In this document: positions 8,853 through 16,967 of the stretch, piece by piece
Layout: each line of letters starts with the position of its first letter
How positions within the stretch are numbered: the stretch's first letter is position 1
DNA from: Shouchella xiaoxiensis
GTDB lineage: Bacteria > Bacillota > Bacilli > Bacillales > Bacillaceae_D
Length of the DNA: 64,000 nucleotides
Direction of reading: 5' to 3'
Assembly (NCBI RefSeq): GCF_016907895.1
Contig: NZ_JAFBCV010000009.1
Span: 1 to 64,000 of the forward strand
Program-made: the position numbers and the translations under genes
The notes under the pieces: model-generated
The model's input: only the letters and a program-made list of their open reading frames with translations
Told to the model about the DNA's origin: nothing
The model's database searches: none

Positions 8853-9811
8853 AACCTAGGTTATGTTTGTAAGTTTACTTATTAAAATATAGTGGTTTAT
8901 TGAAGTTTGAGTAAGATCTTCTGCTCCAAGTGCACCTCCTTAGAGACTGCATGACAAATCAAAGTCAAAATGATAAAAGGGGTGAAGCGTATGCACTTCC
9001 CCTGGGAGATAAAGTTTAAAGGTGAAACACATTTCATAACTATTTATGTGAACAAGTGCTGAGACAATAGAAGTCAGCAGAAGTAATAGTGCGCGTGTCG
9101 ATCTAGACTGAAACAGAAGGACGAAACCGGAAAAGGATTAAGTGGACTTGGCGAACGTTGGACGTCTTTAAGCAGAAAAATCTCTATGGAACCACTTGCT
9201 TGAAGAAAGTGGTTGGAATGGTTGACATATTCAAAAATTCAACATTAAATGCTTTTTTTTCTCCTTTCTTAGATAACCTCTGTCCACTCATTACCAGTAT
9301 AGAGAATCATAGCTATCCAACGACTTATAAACTGCCGGAGTTGAAAAAAGAAAGAAATTATTCGATTTACATTTGCGTGTATTGTCGTTGATGAAAGGAG
9401 TCGCGCAAACCATAATTGAAGTTCAGAAAACAAATTAAATCAGTACTAAATAAATATCTTTTACTATAGAAGGTATTTATGTGAAAATCTGAGGGGGAAT
9501 AGGGAGAAATTAAATTAAAAGGTGATTGATCTTTCGAATGAAAAATCGGAAAAGTACTTTTTCAGCAGAAGTGTCAAAAAGAAACGAGCAAAAAGTGTAA
9601 AATTCAAAATGACGTCTACACCTCTTGAGCAAGAAGCTGTTCATTACTAGGTTCAGTATTACTGATTGATTCATACTGCAATGTTTGTAGTAAACGGGTG
9701 GGAGTTCAATAGTATAGTTTAAGTTACTAAGCCACTATAAAGTGCGTACTAGGCATTATAACCTTGGAATGGTAGCATTTGTTATATAAAAAGAAAAGGA
9801 GTGGAACGGTT
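8853..9811. other. Gene-free, decayed stretch
   Basis: About 960 bases with no convincing gene. A 77-codon open frame at 9158-9391 lacks a ribosome binding site and family features. The stretch 9060-9230 has the look of the ORF-proximal part of a bacterial group II intron (CAATAGAAGTCAGCAG followed by short GC-rich helices), but no reverse transcriptase or domain V could be found. Bases 9405-9510 resemble 19555-19650, a second short match between the two duplicated zones. Confidence 0.4.
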
Positions 9812-10408
9812 ATGACAAATTTTTTTGAAGCAATTGAAATTCGTCGTTCTTCGTATGCAATTTCAAAAGAGAAGGTCGTTTCAACGGAGCGCATTCAAGA
9901 AATTGTGGAGCATGCAGTTAAATATGTTCCGTCTGCATTTAACTCGCAAACTGCTCGCGTTCTTATATTACTAGATGATGAGCACGACAAATTTTGGAAC
10001 AATACGACGAAAATTTTAAAAGGCGTTGTTGGTGACGGCGATTTCAAGGGAACACAAGAGAAGATGGACGGATTTAAAGCTGGTTACGGAACGGTCTTAT
10101 TCTTTGAAGATCAAGAAATCATTCACGGTCTACAGGAAGCATTTGCTCTATATGCTGATAATTTTCCAATATGGTCTGAACAGTCTTCAGGCATGCACCA
10201 ATTTGTCGTTTGGACAGCATTTGCCAATGAAGGACTAGGTGCATCATTACAGCACTATAATCCACTTGTAGATGAAATGGTTGCGAATGAGTGGGATGTT
10301 CCAAAAACATGGAAACTTCGAGCGCAAATGCCGTTTGGCAAGCCTCTACAAAGTGCAGGGGATAAAGAATTTAAACCATTGGATGAGCGTGTAAAAGTGT
10401 TTAAATAA
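9812..10408 (+). CDS. Nitroreductase, Frm2/Hbn1 type
   Basis: A 198-residue FMN-dependent nitroreductase-fold protein. Residues RRSSYAI near the N-terminus form the usual flavin-phosphate site, and the segments HAVKYVPSAFNSQTARVLIL, GYGTVLFFED, YADNFPIWSEQSSGMHQF and KLRAQMPFGKP match the Frm2/Hbn1-like subfamily, which reduces nitroaromatics or quinones with NAD(P)H. I start at ATG 9812, which has AAAGGAG 10 bases upstream, rather than at the upstream in-frame TTG. It stands alone, is intact and ends in a good terminator, unlike its decayed neighbours. Confidence 0.9.
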   Translation: MTNFFEAIEIRRSSYAISKEKVVSTERIQEIVEHAVKYVPSAFNSQTARVLILLDDEHDKFWNNTTKILKGVVGDGDFKGTQEKMDGFKAGYGTVLFFEDQEIIHGLQEAFALYADNFPIWSEQSSGMHQFVVWTAFANEGLGASLQHYNPLVDEMVANEWDVPKTWKLRAQMPFGKPLQSAGDKEFKPLDERVKVFK

Positions 10409-10480
10409 AAGAGAGCGAAAAAATGATTTCGATAAATTGCTGACAAGGAAATTCACTAATATATAAGCTTTTTTCATTTA

Positions 10481-10516
10481 AAAGGACCGAAAATTTTACA
10501 TGTCGGTCCTTTTTTC
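10481..10516 (+). terminator. Nitroreductase terminator
   Basis: AAAGGACCGA and TCGGTCCTTT form a 10-base stem followed by a T-run, 70 bases after the stop. Confidence 0.85.
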
Positions 10517-10597
10517 TATTGCTCAAAAAATGAAGTTGATTTATTGGCTTTCCAGCGTCTATATTAATGCTGTGAATTTAGTCTGCGTTACTTTTAG

Positions 10598-10626
10598 TTG
10601 AGGGTAAGTGATTTTTTTGATATAAT
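10598..10626 (+). promoter_or_regulatory. Sigma-A promoter of the R-M operon
   Basis: TTGAGG (10598-10603), a 17-base spacer and TATAAT (10621-10626) lie upstream of the XRE regulator at 10662. Confidence 0.7.
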
Positions 10627-10661
10627 TCTCTATATTTAATTCTTTTGGAGGTATAATAAAT

Positions 10662-10868
10662 ATGGCGGTTAGCTATAAACCTTTATGGCGTTTACTAATA
10701 GAAAAAGATATGAAAAAAAGAGACCTTAAGACAGAAGCTAATATTACTGGAAATATAGTTGCGAGGATGGGTAAAAATGGGTATATCGATATGAAATCTA
10801 TTGAAAAAATTTGTTTAGCCCTTGATTGTTCGCCAAATGATATTTTTGAAATAAAAAAGAATAAATAA
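10662..10868 (+). CDS. XRE-family regulator of a restriction-modification system
   Basis: A 68-residue Cro/C1-type helix-turn-helix protein (KRDLKTEANITGNIVARMGKNGYIDMKSIEKICLALDCSPNDIFEI). A TTGGAGG ribosome binding site precedes the ATG. It sits 64 bases before the double methyltransferase gene, in the position of a controller (C) protein that delays nuclease expression. It belongs to the compact YozG-like HTH_26 group, which is also common in phages. The controller role is inferred from context. Confidence 0.75.
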   Translation: MAVSYKPLWRLLIEKDMKKRDLKTEANITGNIVARMGKNGYIDMKSIEKICLALDCSPNDIFEIKKNK

Positions 10869-10932
10869 GAAATTATTCTTTATTACAGGCCCCCTAGCCA
10901 ACATAAGAATAAATTAAAAATTGGAGTAGACA

Positions 10933-12840
10933 ATGAGATACATAGGTAATAAAGAAACCATAACACCAGAGATTTATGATCTGCTTAAGGAAAAAAATCT
11001 TTTAAATAAAAACCTTACTTTTTTTGATGCTTTTTGCGGAACTGGTTCAGTTGCAGAAGCTTTAAAAGGGAATTTTAATATAATCATTAATGATTCTATG
11101 ACATGGAGTGTAGTTTATTCAAGAGGTAGAATTTGTGCAAATGATTGCAATTTCGATAAACTGAGTTTTAATCCATTTGATTACTTTAATAATAACGAGG
11201 AAATTTTAGAGGGGTTTTTCTATTTGAATTATTCACCAGCTCAGTCAAATAGAATGTATTTCACTCCTTATAATGCTGGTCGAATAGATTTTTTTAGGTC
11301 AAAGATTGAGGAGTGGAAAAGTAAAGATTTCTTATCTGATAATGAATATTGTTTTTTGTTAGCTTGCTTAATTGAATCAATTTCTTTTGTTTCAAACACT
11401 GCAGGCGTTTATGGTGCATTTTTAAAACATTGGGATCCACGATCTACAAAACCAATTCAATTTGTAAAAATTAATTCAAATAACGTAGACTGCAATAACT
11501 TAGATGTCTACAATAAAAAGACAGAAGATATTATTTCGGATATTGATTGTGATATTTTATACTTAGATCCACCATATACGCAAAATCAGTACGGTACTCA
11601 GTATCACATTTTAGAAACTCTCATATTAGATGATAAACCTAAGATTAGCCTTGTTACTGGCTCTAGAAGTACAACACCTATGAGGTCTGACTGGTCAAAG
11701 AATTTTAAGAGCCATATACTTTTTGACAAAATTATTGCTACTACCAAAGCTAAGTATATAGTATTTAGTTACAGTATTGATGGTTTTTTATCTAAAGATT
11801 TTATTGAATCTACGTTAAAACGATACGGCAAAGTAGATTCATATTTATGCAAAAAAATTTCATATAAAAAATATAAAAACTTTAAGTCTAACGGAAAAAA
11901 AGACCATTTCGAATATTTATTCTTTGTTCAAAAAAAAAATGTTAATGAAGTTAATTATGAGTCACCTCTCAATTATATAGGTAGTAAATCAAAAATGATT
12001 AACTATATAAATAAACATTTACCAGATAACATCGATACTTTTATTGACGCATTTGGAGGTGGATTTAACGTTGGTATAAATAATGATGCAAATAAAATAA
12101 TTTATAATGATGTTAATTACTTAGTTGAGGATCTTATAAGATCTTTTAAAGAAATAGACACTTATGATTACCTTTTATACATGAAAAGGACTATTAAAAA
12201 ATTTGGACTTGAAGCTGCTAATTCAGAAGGATATTTAAAAGCTAGGGATTATTACAATTCGTTACCATATAGTAAGAGAAGCCCTAAACTTTTGTATACA
12301 ATTATCTTATATGGTTTTCAACAACAAATTCGTTTTAATAGTAACTATAATTTTAACAATCCTGTTGGAATGAGATGGTTTAATGACAAAGTTTTAGAGA
12401 AAATGATTAGTTTTTCGAGAGTTATAAAAGAGAAGGATGTAAATTTTCACAGCTGTGATTATACGGAATTAATAAGTAATATAAATGAAAATTCCTTTGT
12501 TTATATGGACCCACCATATAGATTTACTACAGGAGCATATAATGATGGTAAACGAGGATTTAAAGGTTGGAATGAGGTATACGAAGAGCAAATGTTCGCA
12601 TTTGCCGATAATCTAGAATCTAAAGGAATTAAGTTTATGATTTCCTACGTAATGGAACATAAAAATGAAATTAATCATCAATTAAAATCTTGGATTGATA
12701 ATAGAGGGTACAGAATAATATCCATACCCAAAGTTCCAGGTAGAAAAAGAAAGGAGATTTTAATTGTAAATTACGAAAAGGAAACTTCTCTAGTTTCTTC
12801 TTCTGACATTATTGAGGGAAATTGCGTACATTCTTTTTAA
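10933..12840 (+). CDS. Fused double N6-adenine DNA methyltransferase (D12 class)
   Basis: A 635-residue protein made of two complete Dam/D12-class adenine methyltransferase domains. The first (about 1-330) has RYIGNK at its start, the SAM motif DAFCGTGS (32-39) and the catalytic DPPY (212-215). The second (about 345-620) repeats the set: LNYIGSK (346-352), DAFGGGFNVG (372-381) and DPPY (526-529). Two fused D12 domains are known from M.FokI-like enzymes of type IIS systems, where each half methylates one strand of an asymmetric site. The downstream HNH nuclease is the expected partner. The gene is very AT-rich, consistent with horizontal transfer. The target sequence cannot be read from the protein. 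Confidence 0.9.
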   Translation: MRYIGNKETITPEIYDLLKEKNLLNKNLTFFDAFCGTGSVAEALKGNFNIIINDSMTWSVVYSRGRICANDCNFDKLSFNPFDYFNNNEEILEGFFYLNYSPAQSNRMYFTPYNAGRIDFFRSKIEEWKSKDFLSDNEYCFLLACLIESISFVSNTAGVYGAFLKHWDPRSTKPIQFVKINSNNVDCNNLDVYNKKTEDIISDIDCDILYLDPPYTQNQYGTQYHILETLILDDKPKISLVTGSRSTTPMRSDWSKNFKSHILFDKIIATTKAKYIVFSYSIDGFLSKDFIESTLKRYGKVDSYLCKKISYKKYKNFKSNGKKDHFEYLFFVQKKNVNEVNYESPLNYIGSKSKMINYINKHLPDNIDTFIDAFGGGFNVGINNDANKIIYNDVNYLVEDLIRSFKEIDTYDYLLYMKRTIKKFGLEAANSEGYLKARDYYNSLPYSKRSPKLLYTIILYGFQQQIRFNSNYNFNNPVGMRWFNDKVLEKMISFSRVIKEKDVNFHSCDYTELISNINENSFVYMDPPYRFTTGAYNDGKRGFKGWNEVYEEQMFAFADNLESKGIKFMISYVMEHKNEINHQLKSWIDNRGYRIISIPKVPGRKRKEILIVNYEKETSLVSSSDIIEGNCVHSF

Positions 12841-12949
12841 ACCATAGCTTACAACTTTAATTGTTTTCTTACAGGGGGTAAATTGTCACCGCTCGTTAAA
12901 TTGCTTTAAATAATTTTTATAATCTATATTACGGGAGGCATATTTAACC

Positions 12950-14095
12950 ATGAATGAAACCCCACCGCATTTCTCGATTAAGAATAATTATCAAAAATAT
13001 CCTGGTAAATATTCTGATTTTCTAACCAATGATATTTTACGAGATATTTGTTTTAGAATTACGGGTAGAGAAGAATATACTGTGGATTTTATAGAGGAAA
13101 CCAATGTAGGGAAGCTTGTCTTACTCGAATATAATAATGCGGTATTCTATGTATTAGTGCCAGATTTAGCTGTTAATGGTCGTAATTCCTATTTTCAGAG
13201 CTTCCCTACTTCTATAGTAAAATACTACAACGATCCTTGTATGGAAAGAAGCATTTATTTTTACTTCCTTCCTTTTAAAGGGAATAATACAACGAACTAT
13301 TATAAGTTTTTGTATAGATTAATGGCTACGGCAGGCGTATCTTTTTTAAATACTAGCGAGTATTTACCTTTTGAGATTCACCCTTTTACTACCTTGGAAG
13401 ACATTGTTGCAATACGTGAATCAAACCGCAATAGAAATAAATCGAACAACTCTACTTATATAACAAAGAGTTCTGATAACACAGTAGAAATATTTGGAAA
13501 GACATATGGGGCAAATAAAAAGGAAACAACATTATTATGTTTAGCCCTTTCAAATATTTTATCTGAAAGAGCCAAATTGTATATCATTTGCGAACAAAAT
13601 CTAACTAACCTTCCAGCTCCAGATTTAGCTGTAATAGATTCATTAAATAAAATTGAAGTAGTTCAAACTACTACAACGATGGAGCGAAGAGAATTAGAAT
13701 TAAATAATAGTTTACGTTCAGCGCGATTTATTTATAATCTTTTAGATAAATTAGGACCGAAAAAATGTGCTTTCTGTGATTGTGACATCCCACAGCTAAT
13801 TCAAGGAGCCCATATATGGCCAGTGGCGAAGATTAAAAGACAGCATCAATTAACTTTAGATGAGAAACTGAAGTATTCTACGAATAGGGATAATGGATTA
13901 TGGCTATGTGAAAATCACCATAAATTATTTGATGAGAATTTAATAATGCTTAATTCTAATGGAGAAATACAGTTCTCTAGCGAAATTAGCGGTAGTTCTT
14001 TGACCTATTTAACAGGCTCTACCCCAAAAACAAGTTTGGATCTTGAGTTTATAAATGAAAATGTAGAGCTTTACATCACGAAACGTTATAGTTAA
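12950..14095 (+). CDS. HNH restriction endonuclease (partner of the fused methyltransferase)
   Basis: A 381-residue protein with a C-terminal HNH nuclease domain. CAFCD (273-277) is followed by the metal and catalytic segment QGAHIWPVAK (285-294), RDNGLWLCENHHKLFD (313-328) and ENLI. The N-terminal 260 residues show no domain I recognise and presumably recognise DNA. The start ATG follows GGGAGG at a rather long distance of 12 bases. Its place 109 bases after the fused methyltransferase makes it the restriction subunit of a probable type IIS system. HNH rather than PD-(D/E)XK chemistry is known for some type II enzymes. The nuclease domain is sure; specificity is unknown. Confidence 0.85.
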   Translation: MNETPPHFSIKNNYQKYPGKYSDFLTNDILRDICFRITGREEYTVDFIEETNVGKLVLLEYNNAVFYVLVPDLAVNGRNSYFQSFPTSIVKYYNDPCMERSIYFYFLPFKGNNTTNYYKFLYRLMATAGVSFLNTSEYLPFEIHPFTTLEDIVAIRESNRNRNKSNNSTYITKSSDNTVEIFGKTYGANKKETTLLCLALSNILSERAKLYIICEQNLTNLPAPDLAVIDSLNKIEVVQTTTTMERRELELNNSLRSARFIYNLLDKLGPKKCAFCDCDIPQLIQGAHIWPVAKIKRQHQLTLDEKLKYSTNRDNGLWLCENHHKLFDENLIMLNSNGEIQFSSEISGSSLTYLTGSTPKTSLDLEFINENVELYITKRYS

Positions 14096-14231
14096 TAATA
14101 TTTTAAAATAGTTTATTTCTTTTGGTTATATAGTTTATTAATAAAAGCAGATAGGAGATAATTTGTTGTAGTCTCCAGTCTGTTTTTTGATTCTAAAGAT
14201 ATGGAATGACAACAGTAATCCGGACACTTTT

Positions 14232-15054
14232 TTAAAGGTCTACTAGTTTATATTCTGTTGGTGTGGCATAGCTAAGGGACCCGTGAATTCGGATATGATT
14301 GTACCAATGGACACAATCGAATAGTCCTCCATCAAGTTCGTGTTGGCTAGAAAAAACCTTTCCGCGAACGAACTCTGTTTTAATGGTTTTAAAAGTCGCT
14401 TCAGCTACGGCATTGTCATAGGGTGTTCCTTTGTTACTCAATGAGCGCTTAATTCCAAAAGCATCAAGCGCATCGTCAATCAGCTTATTGTTAAACTCGC
14501 TTCCGCGATCTGTATGAAAGCATTCTAGTTGATTTAGACTGACTTGTACAGATGCGAAGGCACGTTGAACGAGTTTGGCGTTTTTATGGGCTCCAGCACT
14601 AAACCCAATGATTTTTCGGTTAAATAAATCAATGAATAAACAGATATAATGCCATTTTTGTTGGAACACGAACGTAGGTTAAGTCGCTCACGATTACCTT
14701 CAGTTCCTGGTCTTGTTTAAATTTACGATTTAATGTATTCCCAACTTCTGATTCATTACAAGCGGTTTTAGTTGGTTTAAACTGGGCAACTGTATAAATG
14801 GAAACAAGTCCTTGTTCTTTCATAATGCGGGCAATTCGGCGTTTGGACACGACGTGTCCGCACTCTTTCAACTTGTGTTTGATTCTTCTTGTGCCATACG
14901 TTTGCCGACTTTTTTGGAAGATCCGTATAACGTCTTTTAAAAGGACGTCATCGTTGGACTTCTCTTTTGTTTCGTAGTAATAAACGCTTCTTGGGATGTT
15001 GAGGACGATGCACATTGCTGATACCGAGTACTTGTGAGCGTTTTGACGAATCAC
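14232..15054 (-). pseudogene. IS3 OrfB transposase, frameshifted
   Basis: The DDE integrase-type OrfB is split into two frames, 14629-15054 and 14232-14669. The first part has the HTH_21 region (SRQTYGTRRIKHKLKE) and the first catalytic Asp in VSDLTYVRV. The second has HTDRGSEFNN with the second Asp and NAVAEATFKTIKTE with the Glu. Relatives read through TYVRV-QQKWHYI; here one extra base near 14660 shifts the frame, so full-length OrfB cannot be made without a second frameshift. The element is probably immobile unless this is a sequencing error. Confidence 0.85.
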
Positions 15055-15056
15055 AT

Positions 15057-15344
15057 TTACTTTCGTCCCATGATCAGCGCGGCTTGCTTTAAAATATCAT
15101 TTTCCATTTCGAGCTGTTGGTTTCGTTTGCGAAGTGCGCGTAACTCTTTTTGTTCTTCTGTAAGGTTGTCCTTTTCCTTAAATGATCCTGAGTTTTCATG
15201 TTGGTTCACCCACTTATCAAATGTAGAAGGCGTTAAGTCATATTCCCGAATGATTTCTTTTCGTGGTTTTCCTGATTGATAAAGCTGCACCACTTGTTTT
15301 TTAAATTCCTCGCTAAACGTTCGACGTTTTCTTTTGGTCATCAT
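15057..15344 (-). CDS. IS3 OrfA (transposase DNA-binding subunit)
   Basis: A 95-residue protein with an HTH_Tnp_1 domain (RRTFSEEFKKQVVQLYQSGK, LTPSTFDKWVNQH) followed by a leucine-zipper segment (KELRALRKRNQQLEMENDIL). In IS3 elements OrfA and OrfB are joined by programmed frameshifting to give the transposase. OrfA itself is intact. The same coding region recurs as a scrap at 28738-28830. Confidence 0.9.
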   Translation of the reverse strand: MMTKRKRRTFSEEFKKQVVQLYQSGKPRKEIIREYDLTPSTFDKWVNQHENSGSFKEKDNLTEEQKELRALRKRNQQLEMENDILKQAALIMGRK

Positions 15345-15450
15345 ATATTCTCTTCAAGTATATTGATTTTAGTCTAATTGACCTTAAAAAATCTGTCCAA
15401 CTAAGTGTAGCCTATCCATAATCACTGTAAAAAATCCGTGTAGGCTAAAC

Positions 15451-15508
15451 CCTTTCCTCGAACGAATTTCTGTCTTATAAGACGCTTGAGCTAAGGCATT
15501 GATATAGA
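15451..15508 (-). mobile_element. IS3 orfB scrap
   Basis: The minus strand reads like YINALAQASYKTEIRSRKG, matching the catalytic-Glu region YDNAVAEATFKT of the neighbouring IS3 OrfB. It is a short relic of a second, diverged IS3 copy next to the first. Confidence 0.6.
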
Positions 15509-15865
15509 CAGAGGACTTGTGGGCGCTAAAGTTGGAGGGGGACTAGGGGTGAAAATTAAAAGTGTATTTAGATTTTAATTTTCATATCTTTCTCTATTCT
15601 CCAGTTTATAAAAAAGTCAAGCAGCAAGTATAGATAAGATCGGAGCTAAAAGGGTGGTTTATATATTAAATATGGTTTCTATTTACACAAAATTTCTTTA
15701 CGATCTTCTTTGTAATAGTTTTAATTAGGGGGATTACCAATATAAATAATTATTAAATAAATCATTATATGTTGCTTTCGTAATTGTATAAAATTATACT
15801 ATATAATGAAAGATGAAAACTGTGAACCTTTTTATATTTAGTAAAAACATTATATGATAAACAAA

Positions 15866-15890
15866 AAAGTCAGACGGTGCCACGTCTGAC
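15866..15890 (-). terminator. Hairpin with minus-strand T-run
   Basis: AGTCAGACG and CGTCTGACT pair around a short loop. A run of A on the plus side gives a T-run for minus-strand transcripts, so it probably ends the transcript of the small gene at 15968-16138. Confidence 0.65.
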
Positions 15891-15967
15891 TATTGAAATC
15901 TTGTTTTGTTTACTAAATTATAGGAGCAACCGACATCATGTCTCCTTTTAGGAAAAGAATCATCTGT

Positions 15968-16138
15968 TTATGATGGTTTTTTTCCTTTTTTAAAGCTTAA
16001 AGTTGCAACTATAAGTGATAGAATAGATATTATTTCCATTCGTGTCACACTCTCGTCCAAAAGTGGAACATAGTATTTCACGAACTCAAGTAATAAACTA
16101 CATAAGATAATAAAAAGCATAATAAAATCAATTTCCAT
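15968..16138 (-). CDS. Small hydrophobic peptide, possible holin-like/type I toxin
   Basis: A 56-residue frame with an AAAGGA-type ribosome binding site. It has a hydrophobic N-terminal stretch (IDFIMLFIILCSLLL), then a second hydrophobic stretch after an internal GTG/ATG (MEIISILSLIVATLSF), and ends in the basic tail KKGKKPS. The second half alone looks like the short membrane toxins of type I toxin-antitoxin pairs (one helix plus a lysine tail), which are common in Bacillus mobile DNA. A minus-strand terminator follows it. No antisense RNA gene can be shown from sequence. Function is a guess. Confidence 0.4.
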   Translation of the reverse strand: MEIDFIMLFIILCSLLLEFVKYYVPLLDESVTRMEIISILSLIVATLSFKKGKKPS

Positions 16139-16967
16139 TTACATCAGTCCTTTAAGGAAGAAGTATATGGTTGCCCCTATGTCTTATGTAAATATCAAAC
16201 AAAAGATTTCTATTAAATAATAGCACAAGATGCTCAATAATAAACATTAATAGTATCATTTTTTGTTTAATTAAAAGTGGTTTGGTTATTTTGAATGTTA
16301 TCGTTTGCGTTTGGTGTAGTTTTAGAGCAAAATTTATTGCGCTTAAAGATTATTCAACTGGGAGGTGATTTGTCGGTGACTCATATCGGGTACGTATGTT
16401 AATAAGCTTAATTTGACACATGGGACCGATATACTGTTGAATTGGGAAGTTGGTTACTATAATTCGTCAGGCATGGATGGCAAAGAGGGAGTTGAGTCGC
16501 ATTTGAATTGCTTAACGAGGAGGATTTGAACTAGCAAAACGTAATGGGAAATACCAGGTAAAAGCGAATGCGCGTTGACAAGCTAATTAACTTACATTGA
16601 AGTAATAAGAATGCTTAGAATGGTTCATCTGGGGAAGAATATTTAACAAGTTATCGAGCTTTCAATGAGTACGTTTTATTGAATTAAGCGAGAGTGGAAA
16701 AAGGATTAATTTACATGTCCATTAAGGCATTCGTTTTTTTAAATTGATGGCTATGTTTTTAAAGGTCAATTAGTTACGATTAGTACCACATATGGTCAAT
16801 AATCTCGTAAAGTTAATTATAGTGAAATTGGTCATGAAAGTAAGGGTTAAAAAACGTTTGTGTCAAGGGCTAATTCCCCCTCTTTTTACTTACAAGGTCA
16901 TAAGAATATATTTCATTTAGGTTGTTCGAATATGAAATTAACACAAAATTCTAATAGGAGGAGTAAT

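Larger units (their letters stand above)
14219..15400 (-). mobile_element. IS3-family insertion sequence, inactive
   Basis: About 1.2 kb. Imperfect terminal inverted repeats are visible: CCGGACAC then a T6 run, AAAGGTC on the left (14220-14240), and the matching TTGGACAGA, T6 run, AAGGTC on the minus strand at 15381-15400. It contains orfA (15057-15344) and a frameshifted orfB (14232-15054), in the usual overlapping minus-strand order. A target duplication could not be fixed by eye. Confidence 0.85.
15401..16967. other. Long AT-rich gap with one small gene
   Basis: Apart from an IS3 scrap (15451-15508), a hairpin (15866-15890) and a small minus-strand membrane-protein frame (15968-16138), I find no gene. 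The stretch 16340-16860 holds scattered short frames with stops and looks like decayed coding DNA that I cannot assign. Confidence 0.4.

Noticed and set aside
9060-9230. Group II intron-like sequence
   Set aside because: A short stretch resembles ORF-proximal intron sequence from memory, but there is no reverse transcriptase and no domain V hairpin, so I did not call it.
9158-9391. 77-codon open frame
   Set aside because: No ribosome binding site, no family features, and located in decayed DNA.
16425-16436. Sigma-D-like GACCGATAT
   Set aside because: No TAAA at 14-16 bases upstream and no gene follows in a sensible position.
16860-16967. Longer N-terminus of the DUF262 protein
   Set aside because: The upstream start lacks a ribosome binding site, whereas ATG 16968 has AGGAGG and matches the family start.
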